64,000 nucleotides of DNA. Source: Novipirellula herctigrandis. Its GTDB lineage: Bacteria; Planctomycetota; Planctomycetia; Pirellulales; Pirellulaceae. Position numbers and translations under genes: made by a program. Shown here one piece after another: positions 9,188-18,398 of the stretch (position 1 is the stretch's first letter; each line of letters begins with the position of its first letter). The notes under the pieces are model-generated. The model saw only the letters and a program-made list of their open reading frames with translations, was not told where the DNA came from and ran no database searches. Where the stretch lies: positions 5,676,107 through 5,740,106 of the forward strand of contig SJPJ01000001.1 in the NCBI GenBank assembly GCA_007859835.1, written 5' to 3'.

Positions 9188-9792
9188 CTGCAAACTCCGA
9201 CTTGCTTCACTCTGGCGAACTTGGGTTGACATTGCGGGTTGGTCTTGTCTTAAGGATCGGTTGCCAAGCGTCTTGAACTTTAGCTTCCTGGTCAGATCCC
9301 GGTGTGAAAGCGAGTGATTTGGTGCGGCAAACTTGGAGGTTATCCGCGTACAAACTTGGAAAATTGCTCTGGTAAAGTGAGAGAAAAAAACTGTATTGTG
9401 ACTTAGCGGTGATGCGGGCGAGCCCGATTGTCCCAGTCATTCAGGTAGGAGCGGTTAGGTCATCGCGTCTACTCTCATCGAAATGCAGTCATGCGGGGTG
9501 GGGGCAACCGGCGATGAGTAGCCACAAGGCGCAAACGCGTATGCCACCGGTCAAAGGCCGGGCGAATACACTGCCATTGGGCGAATACACTGCCATCGGG
9601 CAAAAATACACTGCCATCGGGCAAAAATACACTGCCATCGGGCAAATTCGGAGTGCTCAAACGGGTGTTAATCATCCACATCCATTTTTGGGTGCACTGA
9701 TTCGTCGGAAATTAGATCAACCCAAAATCCCCGTCGTGAGCCATCTTTGCGACAGCGACATGGGCCGTACCGAACAAATTTGGAAGCTGTTT
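9188..9792. other. 605-bp divergent intergenic region
   Basis: This stretch separates the small secreted protein from the DUF1571 gene. It contains the 19/21-bp tandem repeat at 9560-9645 and two copies of an AAACTTGGA element near 9330-9360. An ORF runs through it in frame with the DUF1571 gene, but the downstream Tat-like signal peptide argues against using it. No RNA gene was recognised. Confidence 0.55.
9560..9645. repeat. 19/21-bp tandem repeat, four copies plus partial
   Basis: Two 19-bp copies of GGGCGAATACACTGCCATY (9560-9578 and 9579-9597) are followed by two 21-bp copies with AAAAA in place of GAA (9598-9618 and 9619-9639). A partial GGGCAAA follows. The two unit lengths suggest an insertion spread by a second duplication. 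Confidence 0.9.
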
Positions 9793-10674
9793 ATGACTAT
9801 CCCACGTCGACAATTCTGTGCTCTTCTCGGATCAATTGCTGCAACAGGTAGCTCGATCCCTTTGTTTGCCGAAGACCGCGAATTTGCCGAACCGGTGCAT
9901 CGTGTTGCAAACGCCACTAGCGTCACGCCGAAGCAAATGACTCATCCGCTCGACCGTGCCCTCGAAATGGCTCGTGACGGACTCGAAAGTTGTCGCAAGC
10001 AAATCGACGACTACACCGCGATTTTGGTTAAACGCGAACGAGTCGGCAGTTCACTAGGCGGCCACGAATTCATGTTCGCGAAAGTCAGGAACCGGAAAGT
10101 CCACAATGGGCAAATTGTTCAACCACTGAGCGTGTATTTGAATTTCTTAAAACCGTCGAGCGTCAAAGGACGCGAAGTCATCTTTGTCGAAAACCAAAAT
10201 GACGGAAACATCATCGCACACGAAGGGGGCTTTAAAGGAAAGTTCCTGCCTACCGTGTCGATTCCGCCTGATGGGATGCTAGCAATGCGAGGGCAACGCT
10301 ACCCCATGACCGAAATCGGCGTTGAAAACTTGATCGTCAAATTGATCGAACGTGGCGAACAAGCCAAACATACTCCGGGTGTGAAGTGCGAGTTTCGCAA
10401 AAACGCGAAAATCAAAGGTCGTACCTGCACCGTACTGCACGTCACTCAGCCAATCAAAACGCCGCAAGGTGCCGAGTTCCATCAAGCGGAAGTTTTCATG
10501 GACGATGTCGTCAATGTTCCCATTCGATACGTCGCCTACGATTGGCCGCAGAAACCCGGTGGGCCGTTGAACGTGCTCGAAGAGTACACCTATTTGGACA
10601 TAAAAGTGAACGTCGGATTGACCGATGCTGACTTCAATCCGCATAACGACGAATATAATTTCTACTCCAAGTAG
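9793..10674 (+). CDS. DUF1571 protein, probably exported by Tat
   Basis: The 293-residue protein belongs to the DUF1571 family, common in planctomycetes and of unknown function. Family landmarks are PLDRALEMARDGLESC, DDYTAILVKRERVG, FMFAKVRNRKV and FLKPSSVKGREVIFVE. The N-terminus MTIPRRQFCALLGS has a twin-arginine-like motif followed by a hydrophobic stretch ending in LFAED. The longest ORF starts at 9409, but the ATG at 9793 places the signal peptide at the N-terminus. The last 13 bases overlap the convergent receiver-like gene. DUF1571 may be a periplasmic beta-rich binding domain; that is inference. Confidence 0.82.
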   Translation: MTIPRRQFCALLGSIAATGSSIPLFAEDREFAEPVHRVANATSVTPKQMTHPLDRALEMARDGLESCRKQIDDYTAILVKRERVGSSLGGHEFMFAKVRNRKVHNGQIVQPLSVYLNFLKPSSVKGREVIFVENQNDGNIIAHEGGFKGKFLPTVSIPPDGMLAMRGQRYPMTEIGVENLIVKLIERGEQAKHTPGVKCEFRKNAKIKGRTCTVLHVTQPIKTPQGAEFHQAEVFMDDVVNVPIRYVAYDWPQKPGGPLNVLEEYTYLDIKVNVGLTDADFNPHNDEYNFYSK

Positions 10675-11030
10675 AACATCGATCCTAAGCCGGAGTCAAA
10701 TTGGCCTCGTGTCAAGACGGTGGGAACACCTGCGGCGCGAGCCTTCTTCAATCGTTCAACTTGCACATGCGGTCCATAAGCAATTAGTTTTGCATCAGGA
10801 CATCGTTCAGCGACTTGCGAGACGATTTCCGGGATCAGCCCGCTGCGTGTGGACAAGTCGACGATCACATATCGGACCGTTGACAAATCCTCTCTGGGTA
10901 ACGAGCCACCGAATAGGAACTGCCATCCCGCGTTCTCTGCCGCACCGCGTACTCGCGATGCAAACATCAGATCGCCCGATAGGAACGCAACGCTGTTTGG
11001 GATTGCATCATTGGCCATTTCGTCACTCAC
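10662..11030 (-). CDS. Degenerate receiver-domain-like protein
   Basis: The 122-residue protein has the alternating beta/alpha pattern of a response-regulator receiver (VAFLSGDLMFASR, YVIVDLSTRSG, AKLIAYGPH, GVPTVLTRGQF). A candidate phospho-acceptor aspartate is present in VIVDLST. The N-terminal acidic pair is reduced to one D, and the conserved lysine after beta-5 is replaced by arginine, so normal phosphotransfer is doubtful. The GTG start overlaps the epimerase stop (GTGA), giving tight coupling. The 3' end overlaps the DUF1571 gene by 13 bp. Confidence 0.65.
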   Translation of the reverse strand: MSDEMANDAIPNSVAFLSGDLMFASRVRGAAENAGWQFLFGGSLPREDLSTVRYVIVDLSTRSGLIPEIVSQVAERCPDAKLIAYGPHVQVERLKKARAAGVPTVLTRGQFDSGLGSMFYLE

Positions 11031-11881
11031 GCGATTCCCTTGCGTTTATCCACTTCTGTTTTCATGAACTTCAATCCGTTAGTCGCCAACGTGATTTCGT
11101 CCTTGAACATCCGACGCCAAATCTTCGTCGCCGCCGCCACTTCTGGAAGTGCGAGCCCAAACGCTTCGATCACCATCCAGCCGTCGTAGCCGAGTGCGGC
11201 AATCGCGTCAAAGGTTTCGTCCCAATGGACGTGTCCTTCGCCCGGAGTACCACGGTCGTTCTCACTGATGTGGACGTGAACGAGTTTGTCACCGCAAACC
11301 TCCACCGCGGGCGAGATTTTCTTTTCTTCGATGTTGCTATGGAACGTGTCGTACATCATACCGCACGCGGGGTGATCAACCTCGGCAACAAAGCGTCGAG
11401 TGTCGGCGTGGGTGTTCAGTAGATAACATTCAAAACGATTCAGTGTTTCAACGGCCAACTGCACACCGACTTTTGCGGCATGTTCGGCGACTTCTCGCAT
11501 GCTCTGAACGCCCCATTTCCATTCGTCTGCGGTGGGGCCTTTGCCGCTGAAAACACCAAGTGCGGAATGGTATGGACCGGCTAATGTCTCGACGCCCGCT
11601 GCGGCGCAACAGTCGAGTGTCCGTTTGGTGAGCTCGATTCCCTTCGCCCGAGTCGCGGGATCGGGCGAAATGGGGTTATCCTCTTCGATCCGAATGGTGG
11701 TCGACGTTCGCCTAAGCCCAATGTCATCAAGTTGCTTACCAAGTTGGGCATACGGAAGATCGAGATTGTGGATAGGAAGTTCAACGCCATCGTATCCAAT
11801 CGCTTTAAGCTGTTCACAAATGGGCATCAAAGCATCCGTGACTTCGCCGCTCCAAAGTAGAAGATTCATGCCGTACTTCAT
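11027..11881 (-). CDS. Ketose 3-epimerase-like sugar epimerase (DTEase/DPEase family)
   Basis: This 284-residue TIM-barrel protein matches D-tagatose/D-psicose 3-epimerases. Predicted metal ligands are E145 (AVETLNRFE), D178 (MYDTFH), H204 (HVHISENDRG) and E239 (VIEAF). These lie a constant five residues before the E150, D183, H209 and E244 I recall for the Agrobacterium D-psicose 3-epimerase. The reaction would be C3 epimerisation of a free ketose using a divalent metal. The sugar cannot be told from sequence. It starts 15 bp after the AcpH-like gene and overlaps the receiver-like gene by 4 bp. Confidence 0.85.
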   Translation of the reverse strand: MKYGMNLLLWSGEVTDALMPICEQLKAIGYDGVELPIHNLDLPYAQLGKQLDDIGLRRTSTTIRIEEDNPISPDPATRAKGIELTKRTLDCCAAAGVETLAGPYHSALGVFSGKGPTADEWKWGVQSMREVAEHAAKVGVQLAVETLNRFECYLLNTHADTRRFVAEVDHPACGMMYDTFHSNIEEKKISPAVEVCGDKLVHVHISENDRGTPGEGHVHWDETFDAIAALGYDGWMVIEAFGLALPEVAAATKIWRRMFKDEITLATNGLKFMKTEVDKRKGIA

Positions 11882-11896
11882 TGTTTGCCTGCTGTG

Positions 11897-12580
11897 CTAA
11901 GGTTGTTTGAAAGTGGGGAAGGGGGAATCGCCATCGGGCGGAGTCATCAACTCGCTGCGACGAGATTCCACAAGGTCGCGGGCTTCGTCAAACCAATCGA
12001 GCAACGAATCGGGAAGCGGCGCTAGTCGCACTCGGCTCATTACTTGGTTCAACCGAAACAACAGTTTCTCATTGTCGACGTAGTCATACAAGAACTGAAC
12101 CTGAACAAAACGGTCGATCACCGGTGCCAATTTTTCGGTCGGCTTCCCTGTGATCACGTTTACTGCTGATTGCACGTCCTTGGACGACACGTCGTCTAGC
12201 AATCGGTAATAGCGGTCAGCGATGGACGGATTGTCTCGAACCCAAAGTGAATCGAGCAAAATTTCCACTAAAATATGGCCGACAAAGGTCGGCCGAAAAC
12301 CGGCATCGCCCGGCAAGCGATCACGAAGTTGGACTGCTAGCGTCATATTGGTTTCTGCAAACGCCAATGTTTCGTGGAACCAAGAATCGTCTTCAACGTG
12401 ACGGATGATGCCTTGTGCGACATCACGCACGATCGGATTCGGGTCGTCGCGAAACAAGACTGCATGTTTTCGTCGTGCTCGGATCTTCCGATCCACCACG
12501 CTCAACCAATCCGGCACCGCGGTACCAGCTGCAACAAACGGTGAACCAAAGTACGGAATGGCGTGGCAGAGAAAATTCAT
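11897..12580 (-). CDS. AcpH-like protein of unknown function
   Basis: The 227-residue protein begins MNFLCHAIPYFGSP and is mostly helical, with conserved His and Asp in RHVEDDSWFHE and in FVGHILVEILLDSLW. This layout recalls the HD-like acyl-carrier-protein phosphodiesterase AcpH, which begins MNFLAH. The assignment is tentative. The true substrate may differ. It lies 81 bp downstream of the flippase gene and 15 bp upstream of the epimerase, in the same direction. Confidence 0.55.
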   Translation of the reverse strand: MNFLCHAIPYFGSPFVAAGTAVPDWLSVVDRKIRARRKHAVLFRDDPNPIVRDVAQGIIRHVEDDSWFHETLAFAETNMTLAVQLRDRLPGDAGFRPTFVGHILVEILLDSLWVRDNPSIADRYYRLLDDVSSKDVQSAVNVITGKPTEKLAPVIDRFVQVQFLYDYVDNEKLLFRLNQVMSRVRLAPLPDSLLDWFDEARDLVESRRSELMTPPDGDSPFPTFKQP

Positions 12581-12661
12581 GCCGACTAGGGTACCAGCAA
12601 TCCGAGCCTCATGCGACGCGGCTGAAACTTAACGGTTAAGGCTGCGTTCCGGGGACTCTGG

Positions 12662-14188
12662 TCATTGAGCGTGAGCAGCCCGTCGCCCGAATTTGGCGAC
12701 GCCCATGTCGATGCCTTCAAGCAACCAAACTCGCATCGGATGGCTCGCGGCAATCATCAAACATGCGCAAATCAACGCTGTCACCGGACCGGTTAATAAG
12801 GTAGCGGGTAAAAGCGTGATCATTAACATCGCTAAATCAAATCGAAAGCCACATCGAACCATCGCGATCCAAATGCCGCTAAGCACCACCGCGTGTGAGC
12901 ACAATGTGGCGACGACTGCGCCATGTAATCCCCAAAGTGGTAGAAGAAGCGTGTTGAGAATAATGTTGATCACTAAGCCTACCGTGATCGCGATTCCCAC
13001 CAACTTGCCTCGTTCGGACACCCACAAATAGTCTTGTCCAACTGTCGCAAGCGAGGACCAAATGTAAAATACGAACGCGATTGGCATTAAAGCCAAGCCA
13101 TCGGCATAGCGATTTTGAAGCAAACTTCCAAACAACCAAGGAGCGAAAAACAGAACGGTTGCACTGCCAATGGTGAACAGTACCGAAACGGCGGTTAGGA
13201 TTTTTCGCATCTGTTCAATCACTGCCTCACGTCGACCTGATTCCCAATCAGCAGCCAAATAAGGCATCAGCACACCGCTAATCATGGATGCCAAACTGAT
13301 TAGCAACACGGGGAAAATCCGTCCGCTGTGATATTGTCCCACTGCCGCTTGACCGGCCATTTCACCGCCGCCGGTGAAATGCAGGATCATGTAGCGGTCT
13401 GACATCTCGAACAGGTTGCTGAGCAAGTTCATGGTCCATAGTGCGGCAGCATACGGCAAAAGTCGTTGCCACATCGACGAAGCATCAAACGGAGTATCAC
13501 TCTTGGGCAATCCGTCCCATCCTTGATAGAGAATCCATGCGCCGGGGACAATCGCGATTACCGAAGCCACCGCAAAACTGAGAATCAAGCCTTCAAGCCC
13601 ACCACCAAGTAGCAGCCATGAAACACCGATGATGGTGAACAAGACGCTCTGCAAAAATTGCATCAGCGAACCAATTCGGATTTGCCGAAGCGATGAAACC
13701 AATTGATGAACGAAGTTGAACGCGATGATCGCCAACACGCCGATCGCGACGCTGTGGGTCAAACTCCGGTTGTCGCTTTCCAAAAAGATTAGCCATCCAA
13801 ACCAATCTGGCGCGACGACCATCCCAACCAGAAACGCACCACCACATAGGACGGTCGTCATTAACAAACGCCGTACTAGCGAACGCAGATGGCCTCGTTG
13901 TCGATAGGTTTCGACGTATCGCGGTAGCGAACCGGGCATTCCGAACAGCATCACGGGCGTGATCATGATGATGAAATCAAATGCCATTGCCCATTGACCG
14001 ACGACCGTATCATCCATCAAGCGGCAAAACCAAATGCCTCGGAAAAAACCGAGTGCACGTTGGATGATTGTCATTGCCAAAACAACAAGCATCCCCATCG
14101 CCAAAGAATCGGCGGCGAAGCTGGCTTTCGTTTCAGTGCTTGTCTTGGCCACAGCAGTCGGGGGTGAAAGGGAACGCGGCAGTATCAC
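12662..14188 (-). CDS. Polysaccharide flippase-like membrane protein (MOP superfamily)
   Basis: The 508-residue protein has about 12-14 hydrophobic segments, beginning around residue 30 (AMGMLVVLAMTIIQRALGFF). The pattern, with GFFRGIWFCRLM early and a long hydrophilic loop near residue 320, fits lipid-linked polysaccharide exporters of the Wzx/MATE superfamily. These move lipid-linked oligosaccharides across the inner membrane. No glycosyltransferases are adjacent, so the exported glycan is unknown. It is the first gene of the minus-strand run ending at 10662. Confidence 0.78.
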   Translation of the reverse strand: MILPRSLSPPTAVAKTSTETKASFAADSLAMGMLVVLAMTIIQRALGFFRGIWFCRLMDDTVVGQWAMAFDFIIMITPVMLFGMPGSLPRYVETYRQRGHLRSLVRRLLMTTVLCGGAFLVGMVVAPDWFGWLIFLESDNRSLTHSVAIGVLAIIAFNFVHQLVSSLRQIRIGSLMQFLQSVLFTIIGVSWLLLGGGLEGLILSFAVASVIAIVPGAWILYQGWDGLPKSDTPFDASSMWQRLLPYAAALWTMNLLSNLFEMSDRYMILHFTGGGEMAGQAAVGQYHSGRIFPVLLISLASMISGVLMPYLAADWESGRREAVIEQMRKILTAVSVLFTIGSATVLFFAPWLFGSLLQNRYADGLALMPIAFVFYIWSSLATVGQDYLWVSERGKLVGIAITVGLVINIILNTLLLPLWGLHGAVVATLCSHAVVLSGIWIAMVRCGFRFDLAMLMITLLPATLLTGPVTALICACLMIAASHPMRVWLLEGIDMGVAKFGRRAAHAQ

Positions 14189-14332
14189 GCGACGAACAGA
14201 ATGTCTCGCTTAAATGTGGGTCGATCTGCCACACCAAGCCCAGGAAAGCGATGCGGGACGAAGAAAAATGCGTCCCAAAATGGCAATCGGATCGGTTGTA
14301 ACGATTAGCCCTTCCGTATCCGGGCGGTCATT

Positions 14333-14392
14333 GATTGTCACTGCATTCACTGTCACCGCCATCACTGTCACCGCCATCACTGTCACCGCCAT
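14333..14392. repeat. 15-bp tandem repeat, one degenerate and three exact copies
   Basis: Three exact copies of CACTGTCACCGCCAT run from 14348 to 14392, preceded by a degenerate copy at 14333. The right end adjoins a second repeat family. Confidence 0.9.
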
Positions 14393-14404
14393 CATCCTTC
14401 CACT

Positions 14405-14434
14405 ATGCCGGCATGCGTGATGCCGGCATGCGTG
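14405..14434. repeat. 15-bp tandem duplication with internal palindrome
   Basis: Two exact copies of ATGCCGGCATGCGTG. Each begins with the perfect palindrome ATGCCGGCAT, so the pair offers two potential operator-like sites or small hairpins. Confidence 0.88.
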
Positions 14435-14449
14435 TATCGTAGCGCCACT

Positions 14450-14489
14450 TGATACCGGCAAACGCTCGCTGATACCGGCAAACGCTCGC
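14450..14489. repeat. 20-bp tandem duplication
   Basis: Two exact copies of TGATACCGGCAAACGCTCGC are followed by a partial T-C. This is the third repeat family in the same intergenic region. Confidence 0.9.
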
Positions 14490-14638
14490 TCAGGGCGGCG
14501 AGGCTCCGAGACAAAGGCATGGAACTTATTGCTCCAAGCCATCGCTCAGCGATGTGCCACCGTTGTGTCACGGTTCCTGAATTTGAATTTCTCGGAGATT
14601 GCCCAGCCCAAAACCTGTATAACTACTGAGGATTAGGA

Positions 14639-17128
14639 ATGTTGCGATCTAACGAAGAAACGGTTAGGGGAAACGCGATGATACGATGGCTGGTAACGAC
14701 TGCGAAGATATCGGGGCTTTGTATTTCGGGTCTTTTGGTTTTGGGGCCGATGGCGTTTTGTGTCGCTCAGAGCGAACTTGGCCTAGGTGACGCAATCACC
14801 AAGTCCGGCAAAATCATGGCTTACTCTTCGATGCCGCTGGACGACCTCGGCCCCATCCGTGTCGCCTACGATACAACGGGCCTACGGAGCATCTCACCGG
14901 CGCCTGCGCCGGGTATTCATCCACGAATGCTGAAGAGTCCCGATGATCGTCCGGAGATGGTCCGCATCTACCGGACCACTCCACAGGGCCAACGGATGTA
15001 TGCCATGATGATCGGCTGGTGCGACATTCTCAAAGGCAAGATCCATTCGTTGGACCAGTGTCCCAAGAACGAACTGGATCAACCGTTAGCCGCTTATCAG
15101 CGATCGCATTTTGGCGAGCTTGCCGACCAGTACCAGCGGATTTTGGCCGGCGATTTGGCCGGATACGAGCCAAGCCTTAACGATTACGTGATGGGGTGCA
15201 TGGCTCTTGAGGCCTATCGCTGCTGGATCGAAGACGATGCCGCCTCGGGAAAGGAACTGGCTCGGGCGATGGTCAACATCGCCAAGTCAGCGAGCGATGG
15301 AATCAAGCCCGGTGATCACGTCGGTGAGATCGGTGCCTACAACATGGGCTTCTGCTACGACTTTAATTACAACTTCATGGCTGACGATCAGCGTGACGTT
15401 GTTCGCAGCGTGATTGCCAAAATTTCGGCCCATCAATCTCACTATGGAGCATTTCTTCCATCCGAGGCAACGACTAGCAACTGGTGTGCGCTAGATAGCT
15501 TTTTGCCGCTGACGTTATTGGCCATCGAAGGTGAAGAGGGTTTCAATCGCGACTACTACGACGGGTGGAAGCGGGCGTACTACAACTTCCTGACGTACGG
15601 TTGGTATGCGTCCGGAGCTGGCTATGAGGGGCTGGGCAAGAACTATCAATTCGTGACAACCTTGATTGCGTTGGCGAAACGCAGCGAGCCGCTTGTTGGC
15701 CACCCTCATGTCCGAGCATACGGTGAAAGGTTTCTGCCATCGATGAGTTTGCCAAACCAGCAAGGCTTTGTGGCTTACGATGATTGGGGCGGCACCGGTG
15801 CAGACACCGTTGTTGGCGACTACCGTTTCAATATCAATGACGTTGTGGGGCTTAAGTGGCTATACCCACAATCCAAGCCGATTGACTATGTTTGGCGGGC
15901 CTATTTTGGCAAGAACTATGAGCGGTACACGGACCTGCGTCCGGCTGGCTATTTCAGCTCGGCGATGATCGCGGTTCTGTTTCCGTCGGTGCCGCTTGGC
16001 GATGGCGAGCCATCGGCTGACGCTGCGGGCTTGCAACGGTCGTTCTTTGCGCCGCAACGTGGGCTGATGGTCACGCGAAGTGATTTTACCTCCGATGCAC
16101 TGTACCTGCAAATGCACACGCGACAGGATTTGGGTGGTCACACGCACGCGGATCGGACTAGTTTTATGTTGGCCGGATTAGGCCGACTCTGGTCGCCAAT
16201 ACTCAGCATGTCGGGCGGAAGCCGGTTCGGTAATATTGTTGAGACGCGATTTCACAGCAACATTCTGATTGACGACATGGGCCAAGGTGCATCCGGTGGT
16301 TGGGCGCCTCAGCCGGCTCGAGTAATGGACTATGTCGACAACGGCGGCGGGACGTTTTGCGTGGGTGACGCCAAATACGCCTACGATTGGATATGGATGC
16401 GGGACGGCGCCGATGACGAGTCGAGTATGCTTGGTCAAGGTTGGCAAAAGGTTTCCGAAACGCCGAATGATTTTCAGTACCGTCCCGTGGATTTGCCATG
16501 GATGAATCAATCCTGGTACGACCGAGCTCACTGGTTGCGACCAGGCGAATCGCAGCGATGTGTTAAGAAGCCTTTCAATCCCGTTCAACGTGCTTTTCGT
16601 ACTGCCGGCATCGTCCGCGGCAAGCATCCCTATGCGCTAGTGATCGACGACATTCAGAAAGACGACCAAGTACATAACTTCAAGTGGTTGATGCAGTTGT
16701 CGGACGACCTGGAAATCATCGGACGATATCAGTTCAGTGAAGACTCGCCCATCACAGCGATGGTCTTGGGCGCCCCCGATGATGATCGCCAATTGTGGGT
16801 CTGTATTTTACAGAGCGATCGCGACGATACGCTGCACCGTTATTCCGATATTGGCCGAGTGGAACAGTACATGGGCAATGTCCGCTGGGGCGGGGCAAGT
16901 AAACGGCTGGTAATCGAATCGTGGGCCAAGTCGCCTGAGTATAAAGTCTTGTTGTGGCCTTTCCGAAACCGTGAACGCCTACCAGAAGCCAATTGGAACG
17001 CTGAAAAGGAGACAGTGACGATTCAGTGGGCCGATCAAGTCGATACGATAACCTTTGCCTCTTCTGAAGCAAACCGAACGACATTCACCGTCATGCGTGA
17101 TGAACAAGAAGTCGTGAAGGTGGACTAG
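14639..17128 (+). CDS. Secreted heparinase II/III-like polysaccharide lyase
   Basis: The 829-residue protein has a signal peptide (hydrophobic core about 24-43, ending FCVAQS), an alpha/alpha-toroid region (about 110-430) and a beta-rich C-terminus. Motifs typical of heparinase II/III and alginate-lyase relatives include GAGYEGLGKNYQF and GGHTHADRTSFML; the histidines are likely catalytic or metal-binding. The family cleaves uronic-acid polysaccharides by beta-elimination. The substrate is not clear. GAGG lies seven bases before the ATG at 14639; an internal ATG at 14678 also has a good site and gives a more standard signal peptide. The gene has no obvious operon partner. Confidence 0.8.
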   Translation: MLRSNEETVRGNAMIRWLVTTAKISGLCISGLLVLGPMAFCVAQSELGLGDAITKSGKIMAYSSMPLDDLGPIRVAYDTTGLRSISPAPAPGIHPRMLKSPDDRPEMVRIYRTTPQGQRMYAMMIGWCDILKGKIHSLDQCPKNELDQPLAAYQRSHFGELADQYQRILAGDLAGYEPSLNDYVMGCMALEAYRCWIEDDAASGKELARAMVNIAKSASDGIKPGDHVGEIGAYNMGFCYDFNYNFMADDQRDVVRSVIAKISAHQSHYGAFLPSEATTSNWCALDSFLPLTLLAIEGEEGFNRDYYDGWKRAYYNFLTYGWYASGAGYEGLGKNYQFVTTLIALAKRSEPLVGHPHVRAYGERFLPSMSLPNQQGFVAYDDWGGTGADTVVGDYRFNINDVVGLKWLYPQSKPIDYVWRAYFGKNYERYTDLRPAGYFSSAMIAVLFPSVPLGDGEPSADAAGLQRSFFAPQRGLMVTRSDFTSDALYLQMHTRQDLGGHTHADRTSFMLAGLGRLWSPILSMSGGSRFGNIVETRFHSNILIDDMGQGASGGWAPQPARVMDYVDNGGGTFCVGDAKYAYDWIWMRDGADDESSMLGQGWQKVSETPNDFQYRPVDLPWMNQSWYDRAHWLRPGESQRCVKKPFNPVQRAFRTAGIVRGKHPYALVIDDIQKDDQVHNFKWLMQLSDDLEIIGRYQFSEDSPITAMVLGAPDDDRQLWVCILQSDRDDTLHRYSDIGRVEQYMGNVRWGGASKRLVIESWAKSPEYKVLLWPFRNRERLPEANWNAEKETVTIQWADQVDTITFASSEANRTTFTVMRDEQEVVKVD

Positions 17129-17240
17129 CGAGTCGTGAAATGTGATCACTGCGAATAAACCTCAACGATGCTCCTGCGAGCGCGGCTGCAAAGCAGTGGA
17201 ACGTAATTCGGATCCGTGGAAACACACTATTGGAGATTCG

Positions 17241-17708
17241 ATGAATTTGAACCCTTACGAAGTTCCATCCAGCCAGCCGGATCTTGGTCAAGCAGCCGGC
17301 GCCAGCAACCGAACATGGCTTTCGGCCTGTGGCGGGTTTATTGGAATCGCATGCTTGGGGTCGGCTCTTGGTTTCGTGATTTGGACCGCCAGCATTTCAA
17401 GCGGCTTGTCTTTTTTTATGGTTGCAATCCTTGGTTGGGTCGCCTTTCCATTTGTTCTTTTATGGCTAGCCAGCATGCGAATAAAGGCTTTCGCGGGCAA
17501 AGCGGCGATTGTTGTCATACTCGTGGCAACTGCCGCTTTTGGTGTCTGGGCTTTCGATGCGGTTGATGAGGATGCGCAAGGGGCTCTCGTCTTGCTGTTC
17601 GCTCCTGCTTACCAACTCGTTGGCGTGTTTTCTATGTTAATTGTTTACTTTGTTGTTGGGTGGATCGCACGACGAGCTCGTTCGCTGATTCATCGTCAAG
17701 AAAGCTGA
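17241..17708 (+). CDS. Small membrane protein with N-terminal NPYEVP motif
   Basis: The 155-residue protein begins MNLNPYEVPSS and has about four transmembrane segments (roughly 27-52, 56-75, 85-105 and 120-145). Many planctomycete membrane proteins carry a short NPYxxP-type N-terminal motif; its function is not known to me. GGAG lies upstream of the ATG at 17241, which supports this start over one at 17142. It follows the lyase gene by 112 bp on the same strand. No function is assigned. Confidence 0.72.
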   Translation: MNLNPYEVPSSQPDLGQAAGASNRTWLSACGGFIGIACLGSALGFVIWTASISSGLSFFMVAILGWVAFPFVLLWLASMRIKAFAGKAAIVVILVATAAFGVWAFDAVDEDAQGALVLLFAPAYQLVGVFSMLIVYFVVGWIARRARSLIHRQES

Positions 17709-18080
17709 CCTGAGAAGGACTAAAAAGCATAGAAGTATATTGTCTTGAGGCAAGAGTCGGTGCAGCGGTCCTTAAGGATTTTTTGATGCCATCGAAAATT
17801 TCGTAGTATCCTTCCGGTTGAGTTAAGTTGTCAGCGGAGCAGCGAGAGGACTCATTGTTTAAAGACAATGGGCAATTGTAGTGCTGCCCCCAAATTCCGT
17901 TACTTGCTGACAAGGCACTTCGGAAATCCTGTTTCATTTGGCTTGCCATTGAGAACTGTCTTGCTAGATTGTTGCGTTCTTCCCTCCCCTTTTTTCCTAC
18001 CCGATGGTTCTCACTGTGTGCTACTTATCCTCAAGCACCTGAGGAACCACGATTCGTTTTGAAACAGGTCTCTAATAAAA
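17709..18080. other. 372-bp intergenic region
   Basis: I see no convincing gene. A 105-codon minus-strand ORF (17632-17949) overlaps the membrane-protein gene and has no recognisable features. A small inverted repeat, CATTGT/ACAATG, lies at 17853-17870. The start of the following lipoprotein is at the right end. Confidence 0.5.
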
Positions 18081-18275
18081 ATTGAATATAGCTTCTCAAA
18101 GGTTGCATGTGCATCGCTGCTGAGTTTGTTCATTATCGCAGCAGTGGGGTGTGGTGAATCAACACAACCCGTTGCAACGGAAACAAGTGAGCTCGAACAG
18201 TACTTAGAGGACCATCCAGAATTAAAAGAGCCGAAGGAAGAGCCGGATTTTAGTGGTCTGAATCCAACTTCTTAG
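18081..18275 (+). CDS. Small lipoprotein with no canonical start codon
   Basis: An open frame from the stop at 18060 to the TAG at 18273 encodes a lipoprotein-like peptide: SFSKVACASLLSLFIIAAV then GCGES, followed by a short acidic region (LEQYLEDHPELKEPKEEPD). There is no in-frame ATG, GTG or TTG before the signal sequence. The best candidate start is ATT at 18081, giving 64 residues, with lipobox AAVGC. Position and size match the lipoprotein at 60072, which also precedes a DUF1559 gene. Possible explanations are an ATT start, a sequencing error or a decayed gene. The frame ends 245 bp before the DUF1559 start. Confidence 0.6.
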   Translation: MEYSFSKVACASLLSLFIIAAVGCGESTQPVATETSELEQYLEDHPELKEPKEEPDFSGLNPTS

Positions 18276-18398
18276 TGCTTTGATAACTTCTAGTTTTGGG
18301 GAAGCGAAACTCGTCAAGAGTTTCGAGCTGCACCGTGAATCGCTGAAAGTCTTGATGACTTCCGCTGCGGAGCTCACCCTGTTTTTTAAAAAAATCTG

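Larger units (their letters stand above)
14189..14638. other. 450-bp repeat-rich divergent intergenic region
   Basis: The region separates the flippase from the lyase. Three different tandem repeats sit within 160 bp (14333-14489), listed separately. ORFs in both directions are low-complexity products of the repeats. No RNA gene was recognised. The promoters of both flanking genes should lie here. Confidence 0.6.

Noticed and set aside
9409..9792. In-frame N-terminal extension of the DUF1571 gene
   Set aside because: It reads through the tandem repeats and would bury the Tat-like signal peptide at position 128.
14405..14434. Insertion-sequence end suggested by the palindrome ATGCCGGCAT
   Set aside because: No transposase or matching second end is nearby; it is part of a short tandem duplication.
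17632..17949. 105-codon minus-strand ORF
   Set aside because: It overlaps the membrane-protein gene and has no recognisable domain, signal or ribosome-binding site.
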